DNA of 64,000 nucleotides from Marinomonas atlantica. GTDB lineage: Bacteria > Pseudomonadota > Gammaproteobacteria > Pseudomonadales > Marinomonadaceae. Within the stretch, counting starts at the first letter, position 1; every line of letters starts with the position of its first letter. This document shows positions 57,531 through 64,000 of the stretch, one piece after another. Below the pieces are notes generated by a model, which did no database searches, was not told the DNA's origin, and worked only from the letters and a program-made list of their open reading frames with translations. The translations under genes were made by a program, and so were the position numbers. The stretch is taken from NCBI RefSeq assembly GCF_001639725.1, contig NZ_LTAW01000010.1:1-64000 (forward strand), in the 5' to 3' direction.

Positions 57531-58799
57531 TTAAGCCTCGAAACGGTCCAAGTTTTCTAGTGGGTAGAAATCTGGGTAAGGTAAAGATGCAACACCAGAG
57601 TCAACGGCTGCTTTAGCCACTGCTGCAGACACTTCGGTTAGCAAACGCGTGTCCATTGGTTTCGGTAGAATGTATTCTTTACCGAACGTCAATGCAGAGC
57701 CACCGTAAGCCGCAACAACATCCGCAGGCGCTTCTTCTTTCGCTAAGTTTTTCAAAGCATTAACCGCAGCGACCTTCATCTCTTCGTTAATCTTCGTTGC
57801 TCGCACATCCAGCGCACCACGGAAAATAAACGGGAAGCCAAGTACATTATTTACTTGGTTCGGGTAATCAGAACGGCCTGTTGCCATGATCAAGTCAGAA
57901 CGCGCAGCCAAAGCAGCTTCTGGATTAATCTCAGGATCTGGGTTTGAACATGCAAATACCACTGGATTGGCAGCCATTTTCATCAGCTGATCAACCGTCA
58001 ACAAGTCTGGACCAGATACACCAATGAAAACATCTGCGCCATCAATGGCATCATCTAAGCTACGTGCATCTGTTTCGATTGCAAACGTTGCCTTGTATTC
58101 GTTCAAGTCATCACGACCAGAGTGAATAACGCCTTTACGATCGAGTACGTTGACGTTATCACGCTTAGCGCCACACGCAATGATCAGGTTCATACAGGCT
58201 GTTGCTGCAGCACCCGCACCTAGACATACGATCTTCGCGTCAGCAATGTTTTTGCCTTGTAGCTCAAGAGCATTTAATAAACCTGCAGCGGTTACAATAG
58301 CAGTACCGTGCTGATCATCATGGAAAACAGGGATCGAACAGCGTTCGATCAACTGACGCTCAATTTCAAAACATTCAGGTGCTTTGATGTCTTCTAAATT
58401 AATGCCACCGTATGTGTTGGCAATACGAGCAACGGTATCGATGAACGCTTCTGGGCTTTCAGCTTCTACTTCCACATCAACCGAGTTCACACCAGCGAAG
58501 CGCTTAAATAATACGCCCTTACCTTCCATTACTGGCTTAGACGCCAATGGACCAATGTTACCTAGACCAAGTACCGCAGTACCATCAGAAATGACGGCAA
58601 CTAAATTACCTTTACCAGTGTAACGGTAAGCCGCTTCTGGGTCTTTTGCAATTTCACGACACGGCTCTGCTACACCTGGACTGTAAGCCAAAGATAAGTC
58701 GCGAGACGTTGCTGTTGGCTTGCTGATAGTGATGCTAAGTTTGCCTGGTACTGGTTTCTCATGGTACTCAAGCGCAGCTTGTTTTAGATCTTCTGCCAT
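57531..58799 (-). CDS. malic enzyme (oxaloacetate-decarboxylating), short form
   Basis: 422 residues converting malate to pyruvate and CO2 with NAD(P). Conserved: SLAYSPGVAEPC near the start, VFHDDQHGTAIVTAAGLLNAL, the GAGAAATACMNL dinucleotide site and FACSNPDPEI. E. coli MaeB carries a C-terminal phosphotransacetylase-like domain; this protein lacks it and is of the 400-440-residue form. Cofactor preference cannot be read safely. Single gene. Confidence 0.93.
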   Translation of the reverse strand: MAEDLKQAALEYHEKPVPGKLSITISKPTATSRDLSLAYSPGVAEPCREIAKDPEAAYRYTGKGNLVAVISDGTAVLGLGNIGPLASKPVMEGKGVLFKRFAGVNSVDVEVEAESPEAFIDTVARIANTYGGINLEDIKAPECFEIERQLIERCSIPVFHDDQHGTAIVTAAGLLNALELQGKNIADAKIVCLGAGAAATACMNLIIACGAKRDNVNVLDRKGVIHSGRDDLNEYKATFAIETDARSLDDAIDGADVFIGVSGPDLLTVDQLMKMAANPVVFACSNPDPEINPEAALAARSDLIMATGRSDYPNQVNNVLGFPFIFRGALDVRATKINEEMKVAAVNALKNLAKEEAPADVVAAYGGSALTFGKEYILPKPMDTRLLTEVSAAVAKAAVDSGVASLPYPDFYPLENLDRFEA

Positions 58800-58933
58800 T
58801 TTTGTTATTCCGTCTATTTAATAGTGTTGTTCGTTCGCTTTGCAGCAAATGGGTGGGCGTCTTTCTGACTGTGTGATACTGAAAGTATCAGTCTAGAAGA
58901 AGCTCCTTATATAATTATCATAGTGCTTATCGG

Positions 58934-59701
58934 TTAATCCGACGACTTAATTCTACGTAAGTCTTGAGGATGTTTCACCGTCAATACGACGGATTTGAAC
59001 CGATCTTGCTGGCGTTTCTTGCGTTGATACTGCCAGCCTCGGGCTTCGATTATCTTACCCTGTAGGTAGAATACATCTTTTTGAGCCCAATAATGCTCTG
59101 CATATCGAGGAATATTGATCACTAGATCTTGATTAGTTTCTAGCCACCATCCACCACGATTGTGTGTAACGGACGTCAGTACTGATCGTACGACCGCAAA
59201 GCCTGCTTGTGGCTGCCAATGCGTCTTAAGTTGCCATACCCCATGTTTAGCATCACGAGCACTTTGCTCTGCTTGCTCAAAACAATCTTGATATTTTAGA
59301 TTGGGTGGCACGGCGACACGATAACCCATCCCATCGGATAGTAACCGACTTGTTATCGAGCCTCGATCTTTCGTAAATAAATAATACAGCTTACGACCGT
59401 ATCGGTCTTCGTTTTCTTGCGCGCTTTGCCAAAAAACATGACTGCCTGCAAGCGCCATCAAGCGCAGCTTGGCTTCCAAAGCATACGCTTCATGATGTCC
59501 CTGCTCGTGATCAAGCTCCGGTGTATTAATACCAACAAGACGAATTTTACGCCCATCCTTGAAGTATAGGGTATCACCATCAATGACTTTATCTACCTGT
59601 GCCAGCTGCAACCCCCCAACGGCAAGACATTGTCCGAAGCTTGGGAATGACAGGCACAAAAAAAGCGCCAAGATAGCTTGGCGCTTTTTTTGAATCAGCA
59701 T
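58934..59701 (-). CDS. secreted thermonuclease-family (SNase-like) nuclease
   Basis: 255 residues with a signal-like N-terminus (KKRQAILALFLCLSFPSFG). The SNase domain spans about 34-170: VIDGDTLYFKDGRKIRLVGINTPELD (39-64, with catalytic Arg54 in RLVGI) and DRYGRKLYY (second catalytic Arg). The acidic residue of the active site is likely in PELDHEQG. The frame is open further upstream, but the first 50 codons cover rpmE. ATG 59701 lies 17 bp after rpmE. The rpmE terminator is contained in its first codons, which would limit expression. Confidence 0.85.
   Translation of the reverse strand: MLIQKKRQAILALFLCLSFPSFGQCLAVGGLQLAQVDKVIDGDTLYFKDGRKIRLVGINTPELDHEQGHHEAYALEAKLRLMALAGSHVFWQSAQENEDRYGRKLYYLFTKDRGSITSRLLSDGMGYRVAVPPNLKYQDCFEQAEQSARDAKHGVWQLKTHWQPQAGFAVVRSVLTSVTHNRGGWWLETNQDLVINIPRYAEHYWAQKDVFYLQGKIIEARGWQYQRKKRQQDRFKSVVLTVKHPQDLRRIKSSD
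59657..59692 (-). terminator. rpmE terminator overlapping the nuclease coding start
   Basis: AAGCGCCAAG pairs with CTTGGCGCTT around a 4-nt loop, flanked by runs of seven A and seven T. The position, just after rpmE, fits its terminator. The same bases encode about residues 4-15 of the nuclease, including part of its signal peptide. Confidence 0.85.
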
Positions 59702-59717
59702 ACGTCTTATCCACCAA

Positions 59718-59933
59718 TTACTTAGTAGTACGACGAGCTCCGAAACGTTTGTTGAAGCGATCAACACGACCACCTGTATCAAGCATTTTTTGCTGACCAG
59801 TGTAGAACGGGTGACATTGGCTACATACGTCGATGTGTAGATCGTTGCCAAGTGTTGAGTTCAGAGACAAAGTGTTGCCACAAGTACAAGTTGCAGAAAC
59901 AGTAGAGTAATTTGGGTGGATATCTTTTTTCAT
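59718..59933 (-). CDS. rpmE: 50S ribosomal protein L31 (zinc form)
   Basis: 71 residues starting [16 protein letters not shown]. Zinc-ligand cysteines are present: CTC near 16-18 and CSQC near 37-40, followed by HPFYTGQQK. The zinc-containing L31 can be swapped for a paralogue under zinc limitation in many bacteria. The gene has its own promoter region and terminator. Confidence 0.96.
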   Translation of the reverse strand: MKKDIHPNYSTVSATCTCGNTLSLNSTLGNDLHIDVCSQCHPFYTGQQKMLDTGGRVDRFNKRFGARRTTK

Positions 59934-60202
59934 CGTTTTTTACCTTCAGGTTTGGTGTGCCGCCACTTAGTCAGTAATTCAGATTGCTAAGCACCGCACG
60001 ATTCGTTGTACATCAATTGTACAGTGGTACCAAGAGCCGCGTATTTTAGGCGTCAAAACAGCTTTCGGCAAGCCCTTTTACGATAATTTCACTCTCTGAA
60101 AGCGGGTGAAAAGTTCACATTTTCCCGTCAGACTGACGTACACTTAACAGATACACTGTTGTTTGAAATCTTTTTGTTGATAAATCAAGGTATTAGTCTT
60201 TT

Positions 60203-62443
60203 ATGGAAGACGCACTGCTCACCAAAGCCCCCTATGTCAAAGTGGCCTTAAATGTGCCACTACGAGCCAGTTTTGACTATAAAATCCCTAAAGCCTTGGC
60301 CTATCGCCACCATATTCGCCCGGGGATGCGAGTCAAAGTCCCGTTTGGAAATGGTGATCGTCAAAGCATTGGCCTTGTCATTGAAACCAGCACTCAAAGT
60401 GATTTTAGTGATGCTCAAATAAAGCCCTTAACGGCGCTGCTGGACGACAGTCCCATCATTCCTCAGGAACTGTTTGACCTATGTGCTTGGGCGGCACGCT
60501 ATTACCACCACCCTATTGGCGAAGTCTTTTTTCACGCATTACCAACCAGTTTACGTAAAGGTGAAAGCGCAGATTTTCGTACTGAAACCTGGTGGTTTGT
60601 GACAGAACCCGGTCTACAAACAAACATCGACGATTTAAAGAATGCGAAACAACAAAAAGCATTTTTAGAGGCCATACAACAGCACGCTGAGCATGGCTTA
60701 AGCCCACACCTAATAAGTGTGTTAGAGCTCACCACCAATGCCGCAAAAGGGCTTGAGAAAAAGGGCTTGGTACGCAGTGAACAGCGTAATTTAAAACGAA
60801 CAGTAGAAACGCATGCTCATCAAACTCAAGTGCCGCCGAGCCTAAACTTAGAGCAAGCCGCCGCAACAAAAACCATCCTCGCCATGCGTAATGAATTTGG
60901 TGTGGCATTATTAGACGGTATTACCGGCAGTGGTAAAACTGAGGTGTTTTTACGCGTCATTGAGGCCCTACTTCAAGAAGACAAGCAAGTCTTAGTAATG
61001 GTCCCTGAGATTGGCTTAACGCCTCAAACACTGCGACGTTTTGAAAGCCGCTTTAATACTGACATCGTCTTGATGCACTCGAATATGACGGATCGTGAAC
61101 GCTTAGATGCATGGCTGATGATTGAACACGGTGACGCAAAAATTATTATTGGCACACGTTCATCAGTGTTTATTCCTACCGCTAATCTAGGGCTGATTAT
61201 CATTGATGAAGAACACGATGCATCCTACAAACAACACGAAGGTTTCCGTTACCACGCGCGTGACATGGCTATAAAACGCGCGCAAGGGCAAAATATTCCA
61301 GTATTACTTGCGTCAGCCACACCATCCTATGAAAGTCTCACCAATGCCTTACAAAAGCGCTACTTATGGCTCAAGCTACGTCAGCGTGCAGGGGAGGCTG
61401 AGTTACCACAAATGGAACGTGTTGACCTACGCGGCCAAAGCTTAAAGCAAGGCTTCAGCGAATACACACTGGAACGCATGCGCCAAACCTTGGAGCGACG
61501 CGAACAAGTACTGGTATTCCTCAATCGTCGCGGCTATGCCCCCACATTGATGTGCCATCAGTGCGGCTGGATCGCGGCATGTGATCATTGCGATGTGAAT
61601 CTCACCGTGCACAAACGCGCCAATAAATTACACTGTCACCATTGCGACAGTCATAAAGCGCTCACTCAAGAATGCCCAGAGTGCCATAGCAATGAACTGT
61701 TTACTGTGGGTGAAGGCACTGAGCAAATCGAAGGTGTACTCAACCAGTACTTCAAACAGACCCCCGTATTACGTATTGACCGTGACAGCACCCAACGCAA
61801 GTCGGCACTCACGCAAATCACACAAAAAATCCACGAACACGATCAAGCGATACTGGTGGGCACGCAAATGCTTGCCAAAGGCCACCACTTCCCGAATGTG
61901 ACCTTAGTCGTGATCATGGACGCCGACGTGGGCCTTTTTTCCTCTGATTTTCGTGGTATGGAACGTACGGCTCAACTGATCACCCAAGTGGCTGGACGCG
62001 CCGGTCGCAGCAGCAAACGCGGCCACGTACTGCTGCAAACGTACCATCCGGACCATGCAGCGATTCAATGCTTGTGCGAACAAGGCTACGAAGCCTTAGC
62101 GATGGATGGCTTAAGGGAGCGTCAACAACTCGCTCTGCCGCCATTTCATCACCAAGTGGTTATTCGAGCCGAATCACAACAAGAACAACAAGCCATGGGT
62201 TTATTGATGCACTTACGCAACGAATTATCGATACACCTGTCTGAAGATATGCAGATAGTCGGTCCCTATGCCGCGATCATTGTCCGTAAAGCGGGACAAC
62301 ACCGCGCATTGTTAAGTATAAAAAGTCCCCAACGGGGGAATTTACACCGTGTCATAGCATCTGCCAGTCAATGGCTTGAACAAAACACGAAAAATCACAG
62401 AATTCGGTTCGCCATAGACGTCGATCCGCTGGAAACTTTCTAA
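60203..62443 (+). CDS. priA: primosomal protein N' (replication restart helicase)
   Basis: 746 residues. The N-terminal fork-binding domain leads into a helicase core with Walker A GITGSGKTEVFL (about 241-252), DEEH (IIIDEEHDASYKQH) and two zinc-binding groups of CxxC pairs (CHQCGWIAACDHCD, CHHCDSH, CPECH). PriA loads DnaB at stalled forks. It is divergent from rpmE, the usual priA-rpmE arrangement. Confidence 0.97.
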   Translation: MEDALLTKAPYVKVALNVPLRASFDYKIPKALAYRHHIRPGMRVKVPFGNGDRQSIGLVIETSTQSDFSDAQIKPLTALLDDSPIIPQELFDLCAWAARYYHHPIGEVFFHALPTSLRKGESADFRTETWWFVTEPGLQTNIDDLKNAKQQKAFLEAIQQHAEHGLSPHLISVLELTTNAAKGLEKKGLVRSEQRNLKRTVETHAHQTQVPPSLNLEQAAATKTILAMRNEFGVALLDGITGSGKTEVFLRVIEALLQEDKQVLVMVPEIGLTPQTLRRFESRFNTDIVLMHSNMTDRERLDAWLMIEHGDAKIIIGTRSSVFIPTANLGLIIIDEEHDASYKQHEGFRYHARDMAIKRAQGQNIPVLLASATPSYESLTNALQKRYLWLKLRQRAGEAELPQMERVDLRGQSLKQGFSEYTLERMRQTLERREQVLVFLNRRGYAPTLMCHQCGWIAACDHCDVNLTVHKRANKLHCHHCDSHKALTQECPECHSNELFTVGEGTEQIEGVLNQYFKQTPVLRIDRDSTQRKSALTQITQKIHEHDQAILVGTQMLAKGHHFPNVTLVVIMDADVGLFSSDFRGMERTAQLITQVAGRAGRSSKRGHVLLQTYHPDHAAIQCLCEQGYEALAMDGLRERQQLALPPFHHQVVIRAESQQEQQAMGLLMHLRNELSIHLSEDMQIVGPYAAIIVRKAGQHRALLSIKSPQRGNLHRVIASASQWLEQNTKNHRIRFAIDVDPLETF

Positions 62444-62489
62444 TGCACTGCGCATAATGTGCGCACTCAACTAAAACAATGATTCTCAA

Positions 62490-63107
62490 ATGTTAGATTT
62501 CATGCTGTTAGCGACCCAGAACAACCGCTCTAGAAAAGGAGCGACGCGTAAAGCACCGCCGCCACCACCAAAACGCACCTTACCATGGTGGCTTTGGCTC
62601 GTTGTGCCGGCGCTATTAGCGTCCTTTATTTTTGTGTTGGTCAAATTAGCCTCGGTGGAAACACAACCTAGTGCGACCAAAGTGCCGACCATTGCACCTG
62701 CCAAACCTGCGTCAGCCAAACCAAAAGAAACTGTGAAAGCGCCACCTAAAGCAGCGGAGAAACCTCAAAGTGATAAGTTTGAGTTTTATCAGCTGTTACA
62801 GGATAGCGAAGTGGATACCAGTCACGTCGATGCTTACGAGTATCAACCACGAGAAGAGGAAAACTTCAGCTATATGATACAAGCGGCATCGTTCCGCTCC
62901 AACGCTGATGCAGATCGCCTTCGTGCTAAGTTGATTTTATCTGGCCTAACGGCATCGATTAAAGCCAGTCAAAGCAAAGACGGTGGTACTTGGTATCGTG
63001 TCATAGTGGGGCCGTACGAAACTCGCTCCGCAGAAAGTCGTGCGCAAGATAAACTCGCGCAAATGGGAATGAACTCGTACACCTACAAAATCAAAAAAGA
63101 ACCGTAA
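62490..63107 (+). CDS. SPOR-domain cell-division protein (FtsN-like)
   Basis: 205 residues. Residues 1-30 are basic and proline-rich (RKAPPPPPKR), followed by one transmembrane helix (about 31-52), a Pro/Lys/Ala linker and a SPOR domain at about 125-203 (FSYMIQAASFRSNADADRLR, WYRVIVGPYETRSAE). SPOR domains bind septal peptidoglycan lacking stem peptides. The FtsN role is inferred from architecture and from its position after priA and before hslV, the same as ftsN in E. coli. The start is uncertain (ATG 62502 is also possible). Confidence 0.88.
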   Translation: MLDFMLLATQNNRSRKGATRKAPPPPPKRTLPWWLWLVVPALLASFIFVLVKLASVETQPSATKVPTIAPAKPASAKPKETVKAPPKAAEKPQSDKFEFYQLLQDSEVDTSHVDAYEYQPREEENFSYMIQAASFRSNADADRLRAKLILSGLTASIKASQSKDGGTWYRVIVGPYETRSAESRAQDKLAQMGMNSYTYKIKKEP

Positions 63108-63127
63108 AAAAAGCGCAACAACCCGTA

Positions 63128-63156
63128 AAGCGCCTAACGATTCCGTTTAGGCGCTT
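63128..63156 (+). terminator. hairpin between the SPOR-domain gene and hslV
   Basis: AAGCGCCTAA (63128-63137) pairs with TTAGGCGCTT (63147-63156). It has no T-run; it may be a processing or pause site. Confidence 0.45.
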
Positions 63157-63209
63157 GAAATCCTCACGCTTACCCCCATTTTGATTAATAATCGAATGTG
63201 GAGTAAATC

Positions 63210-63761
63210 ATGACTACGATTCTAACCGTACGTAAAGACAACCAAGTCGTCGTTGGCGGCGATGGCCAAGTTTCCCTAGGCAACACCGTAATGAAGGGCA
63301 ATGCCCGTAAAGTCCGTCGTCTATACCGTGGCGAAGTCATCGCTGGTTTTGCCGGTGGCACTGCCGATGCATTCACCCTGTTCGAACGATTTGAAAGCCA
63401 ACTAGAAAAGCATCAAGGCCACCTTGTGCGTGCTGCGGTGGACCTTGCCAAAGACTGGCGTTCAGACAAAGCCCTACGCAAACTGGAAGCTATGCTGATT
63501 GTGGCTAACAAAGAAAGCACACTCATTATCACGGGTAACGGCGATGTGGTCGAACCGCAACACGGCGCCCTAGCCATTGGCTCTGGCGGTAACTTTGCCG
63601 AAGCCTCAGCCCGAGCCTTACTCGAAAACACCGAGCTAAGTGCGCAAGATATCGTTGAAAAAAGCCTAAACATTGCGGCAGATATCTGTGTCTTCACTAA
63701 CCACAGCCTGACAATCGAAACCGTAAACATCGACCCTCAGCTTGAAGACAACTCACAGTAA
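63210..63761 (+). CDS. hslV: ATP-dependent protease subunit HslV
   Basis: 183 residues forming the proteolytic double hexamer. The N-terminal nucleophile Thr2 is exposed after Met removal (TTILTVRK). Features [22 protein letters not shown] and [17 protein letters not shown] are standard. hslU follows after 21 bp. Confidence 0.97.
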   Translation: MTTILTVRKDNQVVVGGDGQVSLGNTVMKGNARKVRRLYRGEVIAGFAGGTADAFTLFERFESQLEKHQGHLVRAAVDLAKDWRSDKALRKLEAMLIVANKESTLIITGNGDVVEPQHGALAIGSGGNFAEASARALLENTELSAQDIVEKSLNIAADICVFTNHSLTIETVNIDPQLEDNSQ

Positions 63762-63782
63762 CGAATTTAAGAGACTAGACCC

Positions 63783-64000
63783 ATGAGCTATATGACTCCA
63801 AGAGAAACGGTCAATGCCTTAGACCAACACATTATCGGCCAACAAAAGGCAAAACGCGCGGTCGCAATCGCCTTGCGTAATCGCTGGCGTCGCATGCAAT
63901 TGCCAGAAGAAATGCGCGCAGAAATCACACCTAAGAACATCCTGATGATTGGACCAACCGGTGTCGGTAAAACTGAAATCGCACGCCGTTTAGCAAAGCT
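63783..64000 (+). CDS. hslU: ATP-dependent protease ATPase subunit HslU (partial)
   Basis: The first 72 codons of hslU, cut by the window end. [20 protein letters not shown] is the family N-terminus, and Walker [14 protein letters not shown] is present. HslU is the AAA+ unfoldase that feeds substrates to HslV. Confidence 0.96.
   Translation, partial: MSYMTPRETVNALDQHIIGQQKAKRAVAIALRNRWRRMQLPEEMRAEITPKNILMIGPTGVGKTEIARRLAK

Overview
This window is ordinary chromosome from a Gammaproteobacterium. My best guess is Marinomonas or a close Oceanospirillales relative. The guess rests on gene order (coaBC-dut-argB-slmA-pyrE-crc, yqgE-ruvX-pyrR-pyrB-pyrC', priA-hslVU), a Pseudomonas-like Crc and pseudo-dihydroorotase, Na+-type symporters and a moderate G+C content. 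Almost all DNA is coding. I see no phage, transposase, IS element or CRISPR array.

Layout. 1-143: promoter and antitermination leader of an rRNA operon that runs leftwards out of the window. 233-5335 (-): nucleoside uptake and use (BMP-family binding protein, ABC ATPase, two permeases, cytidine deaminase). 5551-9128 (-): the conserved radC ... rpmB-rpmG-mutM block, interrupted by a two-gene cassette (DUF4062 protein plus a divergent uracil-phosphoribosyltransferase-like protein, 7100-8418). 9239-14343: coaBC, dut, argB, slmA, pyrE, crc. 14419-16980: hexose-6-phosphate mutarotase and a RimB-RimK fusion. 17051-26996 (-): a six-gene signalling block (MASE1/CHASE hybrid histidine kinase, UshA-like protein that has lost catalytic residues, two diguanylate cyclases, CofD-like protein, REC-CheC/CheX-like protein). 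27248-29353: tRNA-Phe, trmL, potassium channel, ferredoxin. 29400-37389 (-): coaD, yggT, proC, yggS, a degenerate GGDEF protein, and the pyrimidine genes pyrC', pyrB, pyrR with ruvX and yqgE. 37638-47016: small ORF, 2-oxoglutarate oxygenase, TSUP exporter, adhP, binding protein, glgP, DODA-type dioxygenase, AGCS symporter. 47129-52019: ethanolamine catabolism without a microcompartment (AraC regulator, eutB, eutC, permease). 52062-57344: sterol desaturase, DUF4856 protein behind a Fur-like site, M20/M42-like peptidase, OmpA-like porin, small lipoprotein. 57531-64000: malic enzyme, secreted nuclease, rpmE, priA, SPOR protein, hslV and the start of hslU.

The strongest candidate for an undescribed system is the DUF4062/UPRTase-like pair. 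It is lower in G+C by eye, its two genes overlap, it sits between two core genes that I expect to be adjacent in relatives, and both proteins have nucleotide-handling folds. Its role in defence or stress is inference only. Other points worth attention: a perfect 15-bp inverted repeat inside the start of ruvX, the rpmE terminator lying inside the first codons of the nuclease gene, three enzyme-like proteins lacking catalytic residues, and a possible attenuator before pyrB.
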